A stretch of 64,000 nt of DNA from Eutreptiella sp. 'Long Island Sound 2002' (lineage: Eukaryota; Euglenozoa; Euglenophyceae; Eutreptiales; Eutreptiaceae): NCBI GenBank assembly GCA_964036045.1, contig OZ038389.1, positions 36,164,912 through 36,228,911 on the forward strand, written 5' to 3'. Both the position numbers and the translations under genes were made by a program. The notes under the pieces were generated by a model. That model had not been told where the DNA came from, ran no database searches, and saw nothing but the letters and a program-made list of their open reading frames with translations. Below, in pieces: positions 11,762 through 21,320 of the stretch (its first letter is position 1; the number at the start of each line of letters is the position of its first letter).

Positions 11762-12503
11762 ATGGAGGAGCACCATGATGTTGCTCTTCGCCATTCCCAT
11801 CACATTCGGTATTGCGATGCCGGCCATTCCAGAGCTTTTGCAGCGTGACTTCTGGAGCACCCTCGTCATTGACGTGATGGTATGGGGATATTTGTTTGGG
11901 AACTTACTGATGACGACTTTGAATCGGCGACGTTCATTTCTCCTGGAGTACTGCTTTCAAACGGCTCTGGAGACAGCTGTGGCAGCATCCAGACAGGCGG
12001 ACAGCATCCTGAATCATACCCTGAAGAACACCATGGGGGATGCGGCTGGGAACACTGAGATGTTTCTTGATAAGGTAGACAGCAGCACAGACGTTGTTTA
12101 TCTTAGGCAGTCTTGGGTCTCCCTCCGCAGAGGAATGAGGGCTTGCCAGCACCGTCAAGCATACTTGCACCTGGCAGCGCAAAAGTACAAGATCTCACTA
12201 CATCCGGTTGCGCTGCTGGAGTTCGCAACCGAACTCACCTCCGGTCGGCAGGTGAGGCTGAATGTACCCAATGTCACAGTCCTACTTGACCCTACCTTGT
12301 GTGGTCTGATCTTCGACAACGTCCTCAACAACGCCTTCAAGCACGGCCACTCTGTAAACCCCGACGTCGAGCTGACCATCGAAGGCGCCGCCGATGAGCA
12401 TGAACTCGCACCCCTGAAATTTATTGTCTCCAATGCAGTGAACCCGGACCGGCCCTGCGTCACCCAGGAGTCCTTTTTGGACCGGCTATCAATTCAAGTG
12501 TGA
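11762..12503 (+). pseudogene. Hybrid histidine kinase, middle part (membrane segments, H box, N box)
   Basis: The frame from ATG 11775 has two hydrophobic segments (about residues 2-18 and 28-47), then an H-box-like helix with phosphate-acceptor His 81 in ILNHTLKN, and an ATP-binding N box around residues 180-191 (IFDNVLNNAFKHG). Sequence typical of the strand after the N box follows (LKFIVSNAVNPDRP). It then ends at TGA 12501-12503, before any G boxes or receiver. Those missing parts match the inverted piece at 11020-11760. The frame is open a short way upstream of 11775. The piece is probably non-functional as it stands. Confidence 0.8.
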
Positions 12504-13032
12504 CAAGCAGGAACAAGAGTATTTTGAGCGGCACAAGCTAATGTTGGTCAGAGCTTTCCAAGCGTGGGGGATAATTCGCCTTATTTATGACACTCTCCTC
12601 CCTCTCAGCTACCTTTCTAGGGGACTTGCTCCCAGTATCTCTGTGGCATACATCCCCAACGTTGTCATCACCCTCATCATGCTGCTCATGGTTTCATGTA
12701 CATCGCGATTTAGGAAGTACATAGTGTTGATCATCAGCATGGCTTTTGCAGTGTTTGTGATTTCGACGGGTGTCATGGTGCATGTGCAGACCGACGTTTT
12801 GGTTGACAATGCACTGAAGTCAGATCTTCCCAGGGTTGTCAAACGCCTTGCCACAGATCCTGAGGCGTTACAAGAATTGGAGGATTACTTGAAAATTACG
12901 GTCAGTGAAACCGCTGTCCGGGAGGCGTCATGGAATGTTCTGGCTGGCCTCATTACACGAAGATTATGCATTATGGGACAAAGGGCTGCAATCTCCACGG
13001 CACATAGAATGAGTGCAGCACTAGTCTTGTGA
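12487..13032 (+). pseudogene. Hybrid histidine kinase N-terminal membrane region (displaced)
   Basis: Starting within a few bases of where the kinase middle piece is cut, another plus frame reads FKCDKQEQEYFERHKLMLVR, then three or four hydrophobic segments between residues 10 and 90 of the frame from ATG 12541, then an amphipathic helical stretch ending near 12960. This layout suits the N-terminal membrane part of the same kinase family. No catalytic residues are present. Assignment to the kinase rests on adjacency and general character, so it could instead be an unrelated membrane fragment. Confidence 0.45.
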
Positions 13033-13146
13033 CAAGCCAGACATCTATGTTGCAACAATGTTGGAAGTGGTTGTGTTGTCTCATTTGTGTTAAAACAGGG
13101 CTTATTCCAGGGGGGGGGGGGATTGCGGTCTGGGGGGGTCGAATCA

Positions 13147-13545
13147 AATTGCGAAAAAATTGCGGAAAATTGCGGAAAAATTGCGGAAAAATTGCGATGT
13201 CGTAAGCGGCCCTCCTGAACCCTCGAGGTGCAAGGGACAGTGTCTCAGATGCCGAAGCCATGTTGCTAGTGCAAAAAAAAAAAAGAGGAACAGAGTGTGG
13301 CGCACCAGCAAATGGCAGTTGTCAGACACAACTTGCAGCATTGGCCCTGTGGCATAGGAAGGAACAATTCAGTCATCTTCAGTCATCTTCAGTCATCTTG
13401 AAGCGTCAAGTACAACATGGAGTCTCATTGTTCTGCACCAGCGTGGGGAGGCAGTCAGAAAATTGGGAAGTGAGAAAAATTGCGGAAAAATTGCGGAAAA
13501 TTGCGAAAAATTGCGAAATTGCGGAAAATTGCAAAAAAATGCGGA
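13147..13545 (+). repeat. AAATTGCGG short-repeat islands
   Basis: Runs of a 7-9 base unit (aaattgcgg and shorter forms) occur at about 13147-13200 and 13475-13545, with a normal-looking 270-bp spacer between them. The same unit occurs inside introns of the large gene at about 33490-33570 and 60315-60490. Confidence 0.7.
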
Positions 13546-13746
13546 CCTCAATTTCCCCCCCCCCCTCTGCTTATTCCTAAAAAGTTCCAATCATACTAAC
13601 CTCCTGCAGAGGTAGATAGAGGGAGGTATATATGTCTTCATCTTCACCTTCGGGGTCCTCAGCCATGGGCTCCTCAGGCACGGATGCAATGTCCATAGGC
13701 AGACGCATGTACGTATGAAGGGAATCGGTGTGATTAAACACGTGTT

Positions 13747-14300
13747 CCCATTAAGCACAAACTTTTGAACCTCTTTATCCCTCCTCCGCTTTGCAGACCA
13801 CGGTTCAAATCCCATTAAGCACAAACTTTTGAACCTCTTTATCCCTCCTCCGTTTTGCAGACCACGGTTCAAATCCCATTAAGCACAAACTTTTGAACCG
13901 CTTTATCCCTCCCCCGTTTTGCAGACCAAGGCTCAAATCCCATTAAGCACAAACTTTTGAACTACTTTACCCCTCCTCTCTTTTGCCGCCCAAGGCTCAA
14001 ATCCCATTAAGCACAAACTTTTGAACCTCTTTATCCCTCCTCCGCTTTGCAGACCACGGCTCAAATCCCATTAAGCACAAACTTTTGAACCCCTTTATCC
14101 CTCCCCCGTTTTGCAGACCACGGTTCAAATCCCATTAAGCACAAACTTTTGAACCGCTTTATCCCTCCCCCGTTTTGCAGACCACGGTTCAAATCCCATT
14201 AAGCACAAACTTTTGAACCCCTTTACCCCTCCTCTCTTTTGCATACCATGGTTCAAATCCCATTAAGCACAAACTTTTGAACCGCTTTATCCCTCCCCCG
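13747..14300 (+). repeat. 64-bp satellite, about 8.7 copies, each with a B-box-like motif
   Basis: The start cccattaagc recurs at 13747, 13811, 13875, 13939, 14003, 14067, 14131, 14195 and 14259, an exact 64-base period with no insertion or deletion. Every unit carries ggttcaaatccc or ggctcaaatccc, close to the RNA polymerase III internal B box and to a tRNA T arm. A pyrimidine-rich part (ctttatccctcc) fills the rest. No tRNA cloverleaf or A box is visible. Confidence 0.92.
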
Positions 14301-15000
14301 TCGCAAGCGCCATTGCCATACCCAGCATGTTGGGGTCAAAGCTCATGTTATTGTTCGCCATATTGGTGCAGGTCGTGGGGTTCGCGATGTCTGGTCTAAC
14401 TGAAAAAACGGCAAACGGCTTGTCAGACAACTAGTGCAGCCATGCACGCAGGCACCAACTCCTCAGCCAATAACAATATGGCTCATGGTAGGGTCTGAAC
14501 AAGAGTGTGTGCACCGTCCTTACCAACGTGTGCGGAAAATTATTTTCACATGAGTACATCATAAAACTTTCCATTGCATACACAACCTGCCGATTGGGAC
14601 ATTGACAGCCGACCCTTTCATGGCGCTGCTAAATGTTGCATGTATTCACTAAGGGTGCATCAGGATTTGGTGTGGCTGGGCTGATTCACCCACTCGGGAG
14701 CAAAAAAATTGGGAGCAATGTCCTCGGATGCAGGAACCTTGGATGGGTGGGCGGGTTCAGAAGCGGCTTGTTGCCCCGCCTTGTCTCCTCTTCTTCCCCC
14801 GTCTCCTTTGCTAGAGGGAATATGAGGAGACCCGGCTTGGCAACATTGCTTGACAAGCCGCTCCTGAAGGACTGTGCACAAATGCTTCCTGCAACAAAGA
14901 CGATAGCGACTGCACGGCTCCCAAGCGCTCATAGTGGACTTTAAAAAAAAACGCCATAATTGGCCCAAGAGCCAACATCACACGCGTGGTCCGTTGACAA
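14301..15000. other. No clear gene
   Basis: Short frames only. A minus frame, 14968-14660, has a Cys-rich start but no recognised motif. It may be the tail of the recombinase remnant that follows. Confidence 0.4.
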
Positions 15001-15002
15001 AC

Positions 15003-15540
15003 CTAGGGAAATTGCAAACCAGCGCCCGGGGTGGCATGGGGCCCGAAATCTTCGGGAATGCCTGCAAAGCGCATCTCGGCCCCTGTAATGGCCCCGATGC
15101 GAGAGGCAGAAATCGCCTTGAAGGGGGCGGCAACACCTACAAAAAGATGCCCCGGCTGGCCCTTATCCTCACACCAATTGCCCTCTGGCGTCAAAGGCAT
15201 ATAATGCAAAGCAAGATGATAAGGAGAAAGCTCGGGCGTGTGTCCCCAAGGTAGGGACCCTCCTGCCAACGCAACGTCTTCCAAGACTTGCGCTTGGCGG
15301 CCAAAAAATACTTCCCCTCATCGTACGCCCACCAACGGCGTACCTTGGACAAATCGCATGAGCGGTAGAGCATAAAAAGGCGCCAAATGACACACAAACG
15401 CGCACGCAATTGCTTTTTGTTCTTTCAATCCAAGGAAGTGGCACGCAATTTGGACAACCAATCATGCACTGAAAAGAACGAAGCGTATCGCGGCGCCGTG
15501 GCGGCTCACTTTTTGCGCATACCTCGGGCGGTAGGGTCAA
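15003..15540 (-). pseudogene. Degraded tyrosine recombinase (Crypton/DIRS type)
   Basis: Two minus frames (15409-15191 and 15284-15003) overlap and together read like the catalytic domain of a eukaryotic tyrosine recombinase: LFMLYRSCDLSKVRRW around the first catalytic Arg, a Lys-rich beta strand (AAKRKSWKTLRW), PYLG, PYHLALHYMPLTP, ISASRIGAITGAEM, and finally FGPHATPGAGLQ where the family has a His-x-x-Arg box. The second Arg is Pro here and at least one frameshift is needed. The final Tyr region is not visible. This is a dead copy of a mobile element separate from the neighbouring retroelement. Confidence 0.5.
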
Positions 15541-15795
15541 ACTTTAACATATATAGATGTGGAAATAAACAAAGCGCAGAATATGCATTGCGGGCTTGAC
15601 TTGACTTGACTGGACATGCATTACACCCCGGAGTTCTCCCCTACCGCACCACAAATCTGTACCATAGCATCACAGTGTAAATTAGCTTTGGCGCCTTGTA
15701 AAAAATTTTCTTTGGCGCCGAGTATATCCTATGCTTTCTAGGCCAAGGTGATGGTTCCCCCCCTGGGGCGGCGGAATTTCAAAGGGGGGGGGGTG

Positions 15796-15846
15796 TTCAA
15801 GAGGGGCGGGGGTGGTAACAATACTCTGCCGCTCATGGGCCGGCAC
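15796..15846 (+). repeat. Retroelement terminal block A, left copy
   Basis: About 50 bases starting ttcaagaggggcggg are identical to 21270-21320. The left copy is followed by cagtccatgtacagctcttcc, which is repeated at about 16080-16100. Confidence 0.9.
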
Positions 15847-15946
15847 AGTCCATGTACAGCTCTTCCCATGCTGTACAGATGGGCTGCACTGCCGTATGGT
15901 GGCGGCTAAAAGTAGACACCTGACCCGCTCCAATGGGTGGGTGGGT

Positions 15947-16006
15947 GGGCCAAGAAAAACAGTAAGCACTATGAACAAAACGTATGTTTTTGGCAAAACA
16001 TCGGTT
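15947..16006 (+). repeat. Retroelement terminal block B, left copy
   Basis: Sixty bases starting gggccaagaaaaacag are identical to 21212-21271. On this side B is separated from A by 100 bases. Confidence 0.9.
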
Positions 16007-16234
16007 TTGTGATTGCTTCCCTCACCTGCCCTGCACGTCAGTCAATTCGTATTCTGTCTCGTACTGTCAAACATCTCCGGACAGTCCATGTACAGCTCTT
16101 CCCATGCAACCATCACCTCGCTCCCTGCAGTACACTGGTGGTGGGTAGCGTGGTTCATCTGGCATTTCAGGCTGCCATGTGCCTCTGTCTGTGGAAAGTG
16201 CCTGACATAGTATAGGTCTGTCACCCCCCCCCCC

Positions 16235-18034
16235 CTAGCTTCTGTAAGAAGTCTGTCCCATAACAGAGCAGGGTGCGTACAGAACAGTGCGCAGGGCCAG
16301 CTCGCATGCCCTGGCCTCCACAGTCGCCCGGAAGGCTGACCCCCAGTTAAAAATTCTGGAGATGGCGTCTGCCGGGTTCCATTTGGACGGTACATAGCTT
16401 AATTTAAGCACGATCCCTGACCAGCGTAGCGTTTGCTGTATCCTCCTTACCGTCGTGGCCCGATCTCGGTGGTGAATCTTTGTCTTCCTCTTGAGCGCCA
16501 CCCATATGGCCGCGAGGTTTTCCGCCCCCAGATGCACCTGCTGCCGTCTCCTGTACGCCGCCATCTTGACCGCTCGCTCCACTGCCTGCAGCTCTGCCGC
16601 CTGCTGGTTCCGCACTGTCTTGGGGCACTCCCATACTCGCGGTCCTGCCTCCTGAGACCACAAACCGACCAGGTACGTGTTCCCGTATTCTGCTGCATCC
16701 ACATACATGTCGATGTCGTCTGCTGCTGTCGTTCTGCGTGCCGTCCAGGGCCCCATCACGGACGCCAGCGCCTCCGCCAGTCCCCTCAGCACCTTCGGCG
16801 GTGTGTACTTCGCATTCTGGGGCCCCCACATCATCCATGCCATGGCCCCACTCGTGTGTGGCCCTGTTTCTCGGGCTGGTCTGTCTGCCCACGCCAGTTT
16901 TCCCAGCATGCGTCTCATGTCCTTCTGGCTGTAACCCCTGGTCGCCAGCTTCAGCCACAAGGCCACCATGCCGGCAATGTACGGCGCTGAAGACTGGATC
17001 GTCCAACGCCTGCCATCCAGGCTCTTCCCCATCCACTCGATTGTGTTCGTGGGCTCCAACTGGGACTTGGGGCTGCATATCCAGCCGTCACGCTCCAGCA
17101 GCTCCCGTAGTTGCAATCCTGCTGCCCCTACCTCCGTCTTGTCATACCCATACACCAGCACGTCGTCGACGTATTGTATCGGTCGTATCCCCGGCATGCG
17201 GAACTTCTCCAGCGTCATTCTCAGCAGTTCTGTGGCCATCAGGGGACTGTGTGTCCACCCGAACGGCAGGCTGTGGAAACCCCACACCCTGCCCTGCACC
17301 CCGATTCTTATCGTGCCTCTCTCCTGCTCCGGCATCCAGCAGGACCAGAACATGTTCGCCACGTCCAATTTGCAAAACCATATGGCTTGACCCTTGCCCG
17401 CCGCCTCTCGGAACGTGTCCCCCAGTTCCTCAAGTGTGGGCAGTTGCAGTCGTGTATTCGGCCTCTGGCATCGCTTGTTCAACGGGACCATGTTGATGAT
17501 TAATGACCCCTTCTCCTGGGACTTCGGTTTGGTGAATGCCTTGGCATTCGGCAGCCTCCCGTCCGTGATCTCGTCCAGCATGCCGTCCTCGTGTATGCGC
17601 TGGACCATCGCTGCCAAGGCCGGGTCCCGGCTCGCCTTCTGGACCGCTGCGTTCTCATGAGCCTCTCTCCAATTGCACGGCCTGTGCCGTTGCCACATCT
17701 CCTCAGGGATGTCCACTCTGCCAGCTACTCCAAGGCCTCTGCTCGCCGTCTCCACCGACACTTGGCCCCGACTCTGGTCGCCATCCTTGTTGCCCTTGGG
17801 GCTGACATCCCCTGTCGGCGATACGTCCCATGGCACCGTCTCGTCGTCCCGGAGTGCCTGCAGCACCGATGTGAAATTCTGTTCCGCCTCCTCCTGCTGT
17901 GGGCCCGTCCCGGCTCTTTGACCCACCCTGACTGCCAGATCTCGTAACAGCCCACTGATCGTCCCCGGTCTGCTCCACTGCCGCGCCATACGCTCCGCCA
18001 CTTCCTCCGTCAGCTGCTCCATGTCCACCCCCAT
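16235..18034 (-). CDS. Reverse transcriptase-RNase H of the retroelement
   Basis: Start chosen at ATG 18034, because the 650 codons upstream in the same open frame only shadow the recombinase frame. The 599-aa product has the RT fingers and palm (AIWFCKLDVANMFW with the first catalytic Asp, LPFGWTHSP, and YVDDVLVYG with the catalytic pair near 17162-17173). RNase H follows, with Asp in DMYVDAAEYG, Glu in QAAELQAVERAV, GAENLAAI and the final Asp in WNPADAISR. Expression would need a new start, a +1 shift from the recombinase frame, or splicing. The frame is intact to its stop at 16235. Confidence 0.88.
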   Translation of the reverse strand: MGVDMEQLTEEVAERMARQWSRPGTISGLLRDLAVRVGQRAGTGPQQEEAEQNFTSVLQALRDDETVPWDVSPTGDVSPKGNKDGDQSRGQVSVETASRGLGVAGRVDIPEEMWQRHRPCNWREAHENAAVQKASRDPALAAMVQRIHEDGMLDEITDGRLPNAKAFTKPKSQEKGSLIINMVPLNKRCQRPNTRLQLPTLEELGDTFREAAGKGQAIWFCKLDVANMFWSCWMPEQERGTIRIGVQGRVWGFHSLPFGWTHSPLMATELLRMTLEKFRMPGIRPIQYVDDVLVYGYDKTEVGAAGLQLRELLERDGWICSPKSQLEPTNTIEWMGKSLDGRRWTIQSSAPYIAGMVALWLKLATRGYSQKDMRRMLGKLAWADRPARETGPHTSGAMAWMMWGPQNAKYTPPKVLRGLAEALASVMGPWTARRTTAADDIDMYVDAAEYGNTYLVGLWSQEAGPRVWECPKTVRNQQAAELQAVERAVKMAAYRRRQQVHLGAENLAAIWVALKRKTKIHHRDRATTVRRIQQTLRWSGIVLKLSYVPSKWNPADAISRIFNWGSAFRATVEARACELALRTVLYAPCSVMGQTSYRS

Positions 18035-19991
18035 CTCGTCCTCGTTCCTCTCGTTCGCATTGCAGAGGCATAGGCTTCCACAGCTGGAATCTTTGGCCCC
18101 TCTGAGGCGCCGTGACCAGGTATCCCCAGTGTGGGGCCCCGTCTGCTTCAGTCCCGTCGGGCATCGCCACCAGCTGCTGGTCTCCTGCGCAAGTCTCTCC
18201 GCGTCCCCGCTTTGCCCCACGTTGCTCCTCCTCACCGAACTCACGTGTTGTTCTTTTCCCCAATACTCTCCTCCTGGCTTGATGTAATCTCCATCGGGAC
18301 TCAGAGCAATCAGTAGAGCATGTCGGCGTACCTGGGCTTGACTCGTCTCTGCCCCCTGCGCTGCTGCCTTCGGAGCCAACGTCGTCCCCAGACTCTTCCG
18401 CGCTGGCTTCCATTTCTTGGCATGGCTCAGCCTCCATGTGCGCTTCGTCTGCATCCCCGCATCGTCTGTCCTCTCCTGCCCGGTCCTCGTTTGATGCCTG
18501 ATCGCCTGCATCCCGTTCATGCCTGTCCGCGTCCGCCCCACTTGCCACCACCCCCTCCGGAGCTGTGACGGCTTCCGCTGCGCCCGCTCCTCCACTGTCC
18601 CCGTCGGCGTCCATCTTCGTTTCGCCGTCCTCCAACTCGTCCACGTCGATGATCTCGGCGGGTCTCGCACCGTGTCCTGCCGTTCCTTCGTCCGTCTGTG
18701 GTCCACCTTCATGCTCAGGTCCTGTACCAGGCACAAGTTCGGCGTCTCGTCCCATTTCCTTTTGTGCGGCGTCCTGCATGCTCCTGTTCTCCGCTTCTCT
18801 TCGGGGTTCTTCGTGATCTGGATTGTCCTGGTCGCATTCCCCATCCTGATCGTCCAGGTCCTCGTCGTCGTCGGACTCGCTGTCCACCTCCTGAGGAGTG
18901 GCGGGGCGGGCAAACGTGTGGACCGTAGGGGGGGTCTGGTTCCGTTTTCTCCCAAGATCCCATGCGAATGCATCCCTATGCCAGAGCTCCTTGACCGGCA
19001 TCCAAGTCCACTCACAGTCGCGCGTGAAGTGCCCTGATTCACCCACTGGTGATGGGAGGAGGACCCTGGATGGCATCTTCCATGACGGTGGGTGCGCTGC
19101 GTATCGTGCTGCTTGCCTTGGTGTCCGCCAGCGGGCCCATAGTGCCAAGGCCTGCAGGGATCCTCCCAGCGCCCTGAAGCATGCAGCCCCCATGCGTTTC
19201 CACGGGTGCCATCCCGAGAGGCCGCACTCCGTACCTGTGAACAGTTCAGTCTGTAACTTCCGTAGGGCATCGGGTCCTCCCGGGATGAATATGTTCTCGT
19301 CGTGCTGGTGAGGCCGCCTGTGCGTGTAGAGCCAATGCCGCCACCGTTCCCAAAACGGTGGTATGGGCTGGGCACACATCTCCTTGGCCACTTTGTAGTC
19401 GAAGAACACCAACCACCCCTTGTGTGCCAACCAGCCCCATCGTATTTGTGCGACGTCTGAAATCCTGAGGCAGATGGTGAATGCCATCCCGACGGCAAAG
19501 AACACCCTTGCCCAGGCCCAGTGCACCCTCCTCTCTGCCAACGTTTGAAAGTCGGCCACTGTCGCCCATACTCGAGGCCTGTCTTCCGCCTTGGCCATCT
19601 TGCCGATTGCTCTGAGTTGTAGCCTGTGTAGGTCTGTGACGGTAGCCCGTATGAGTTTGAGTTTCTCCAGCATCCGTATCCCCGCCACCAAGTTGTTTGC
19701 CGCCGAGTAGCCCCGCTTTCGTAGTGCCAGTTCTGCGAACCGCCGTTAAATCGCCACCGCCAATGGTTCATCGGTGCCGCACCCTCGCAATGCCATCCGT
19801 ACCTGTTGCATATACGTCGCTGATGAGCTGGCCTCCACTCCTCGGATCGCCATCGCCGTACCCACTGTTCCCCATTCCTCTGTCCTGGCGTGCATGACGG
19901 CATCGTGGGCCTGCCAGGTCTCGGCCACCGTGGCTCCCATGTCCGGCCCCAGTGCCACCTTCGACCCGGCCCCGACTCCATTGAGCTCTTG
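18035..19991 (-). pseudogene. Tyrosine recombinase of the retroelement, interrupted by a stop
   Basis: This frame is the same as that of gag and is separated from it only by the TGA at 19992-19994. An N-terminal helical core-binding part runs to about 19690 but is cut by an in-frame TAA at 19746-19748. The catalytic domain shows the first Arg in ICLRISDVAQIRW (about 19470), a box HPWKRMGAACFRALGG in which the usual second Arg of His-x-x-Arg is Lys (about 19210-19190), WARWRTP, and the likely nucleophile Tyr in QAARYAAH (about 19098). A long acidic tail (Glu/Asp-rich, about 18900-18100) follows. The frame loses coding character near 18050, where the RT frame begins. Confidence 0.8.
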
Positions 19992-21176
19992 TCATTGCTG
20001 TTGACCTGGGTCTAGGGCCCGCGATTGCAGCAAGTCCTGTACCATGCGGAGAACGGCATCATCCGAGCCCTCCCGTTGTCCGCCCGCCACCCCCGCCTGT
20101 CCGACCGGTGTCGCTGGCTGTGGCAACAGGGACACCCTCCCCTGTGCCCCACACGGGAACATCTCCCAGTGGAGCTGCCCACAGCGCATGCAGTTGGCGG
20201 GAGGTGGGCCATTCAGGTCGAAGGTCCACCCCTTGTTACTGGTCATCACAGTCTGGTCCCCCACCTGCGATATTTTGGCCTGGACGTGCGGCTGGTTCAG
20301 GGTGCCTGTCAGCGCTGCCTGCGGGCAATTTCTGGCCCAGTGCCCAATCTGGCCGCAGACAAAACACTGACCCCCTCCCACCGGGGTCCCCATGATCTGC
20401 TGTCCTCCTGGAGTGTTGATCGCTCTGCCCAGCGGCGCCCCCGGTGCCGTGTGTGTTCCTGGATTTCCTGCACCTTGCACTTGTTGCGGTATTGGCATGT
20501 GGGAATTGCGTCCCTGCCTTTTGTTTCTCAATTCCTCATGCACGACCTTCCATATCGTTGTTGATAGTTCATGGGCGTCCCACTGTGGGTCTTTCTTGGA
20601 GTACGTCATCAGTCCAACCGCCAGGGTCTGCATCCATTGGTATGGCAGTGTTTCTGCCAGCATCCGCTCCAGTTCTTGTTTCGTCAGCCTTGGTATAGCC
20701 GCCGCTCTGAGTCTTTCATTCTCCAGTTTTGTTGCCGCCAGGAGTTGCACCAGCTCTGCCACTTCATGCGACGCCAAACCGCCGACCGCCGGTGATGGTG
20801 GTCTTGTGATCTCTGTTCCCGCATTGCCTTGCCCCGTCCCCTGAGTCTCATCATGGACAAACCTTTTATTCACGTAGTCAGGCGCCAGGCCCTTCCGGAT
20901 CGCATAGCAGCGCAGCGCTGTGAGGAAGGTGTTCTTGTCCAGGTGGCTGACACCAATCTGCCCCGCGAACTCGGACACCACATCTGCACCCACCTGCAGG
21001 TCCACTATTCTCTCCTGCTCCTCAATCAACCATTCGCCGCTCCTCTCCTGGTACTCCTGTTGACCCTGGATTGTCTCGAACGGCCCGAGCACCCACATCC
21101 TGAACTTGGCCAGCCCCGGGTCGGGTCCTGAATTGTCCACCACCGGGTTCTTGTCTTGTTCCATAGTCTCAGACAT
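19992..21176 (-). CDS. Gag-like protein with zinc knuckle
   Basis: The 394-aa product starts at ATG 21176. It has a helical N-terminal half with no known motif, a Pro/Gly-rich linker, and a CCHC zinc knuckle CFVCGQIGHWARNCP (about 20370-20328), typical of retroelement nucleocapsids that bind the RNA. A second Cys/His cluster (CMRCGQLHWEMFPC, about 20195-20154) may be a variant knuckle. It ends in TGA followed by C; the downstream recombinase frame is in phase, so readthrough could give a gag-YR fusion. Confidence 0.85.
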   Translation of the reverse strand: MSETMEQDKNPVVDNSGPDPGLAKFRMWVLGPFETIQGQQEYQERSGEWLIEEQERIVDLQVGADVVSEFAGQIGVSHLDKNTFLTALRCYAIRKGLAPDYVNKRFVHDETQGTGQGNAGTEITRPPSPAVGGLASHEVAELVQLLAATKLENERLRAAAIPRLTKQELERMLAETLPYQWMQTLAVGLMTYSKKDPQWDAHELSTTIWKVVHEELRNKRQGRNSHMPIPQQVQGAGNPGTHTAPGAPLGRAINTPGGQQIMGTPVGGGQCFVCGQIGHWARNCPQAALTGTLNQPHVQAKISQVGDQTVMTSNKGWTFDLNGPPPANCMRCGQLHWEMFPCGAQGRVSLLPQPATPVGQAGVAGGQREGSDDAVLRMVQDLLQSRALDPGQQQ

Positions 21177-21211
21177 TTATGTGTTCACCCAATGGAAGCG
21201 CACCCGGGCGG

Positions 21212-21271
21212 GGGCCAAGAAAAACAGTAAGCACTATGAACAAAACGTATGTTTTTGGCAAAACATCGGTT
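21212..21271 (+). repeat. Retroelement terminal block B, right copy
   Basis: Identical to 15947-16006, and directly continuous with block A on this side (shared tt at the join). Confidence 0.9.
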
Positions 21272-21320
21272 CAAGAGGGGCGGGGGTGGTAACAATACTC
21301 TGCCGCTCATGGGCCGGCAC
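21270..21320 (+). repeat. Retroelement terminal block A, right copy
   Basis: Identical to 15796-15846. It marks the outermost recognisable sequence of the element on this side. Confidence 0.9.

Larger units (their letters stand above)
15796..21320 (-). mobile_element. Tyrosine-recombinase retroelement (DIRS/PAT/Kangaroo-like)
   Basis: Read on the minus strand the element codes gag (21176-19992), a tyrosine recombinase (19991 to about 18050) and RT-RNase H (18034-16235). No aspartic protease or DDE integrase is seen, so integration would use the recombinase through a circular intermediate, as known for DIRS-like elements. Ends are not long terminal repeats: two short blocks are each present once at both sides but in different arrangement (A 15796-15846 and 21270-21320; B 15947-16006 and 21212-21271). 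The order gag-YR-RT is unusual, because in most described DIRS-like elements the recombinase follows RT-RNase H. A TAA inside the recombinase makes this copy probably inactive. Confidence 0.85.

Noticed and set aside
13747-14300. CRISPR-like array
   Set aside because: Units are directly tandem with no unique spacers, and the DNA is eukaryotic.
13747-14300. Tandem tRNA genes
   Set aside because: Only a B-box/T-arm-like motif is present; no A box, anticodon stem or acceptor pairing.
18035-19981. Upstream 650 codons of the long open frame that ends as RT-RNase H
   Set aside because: Trp/Arg-rich shadow of the recombinase frame; motifs are all in the other frame.
15796-21320. Ordinary LTR retrotransposon
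   Set aside because: No long terminal repeats, no aspartic protease, no DDE integrase; a tyrosine recombinase is present instead.
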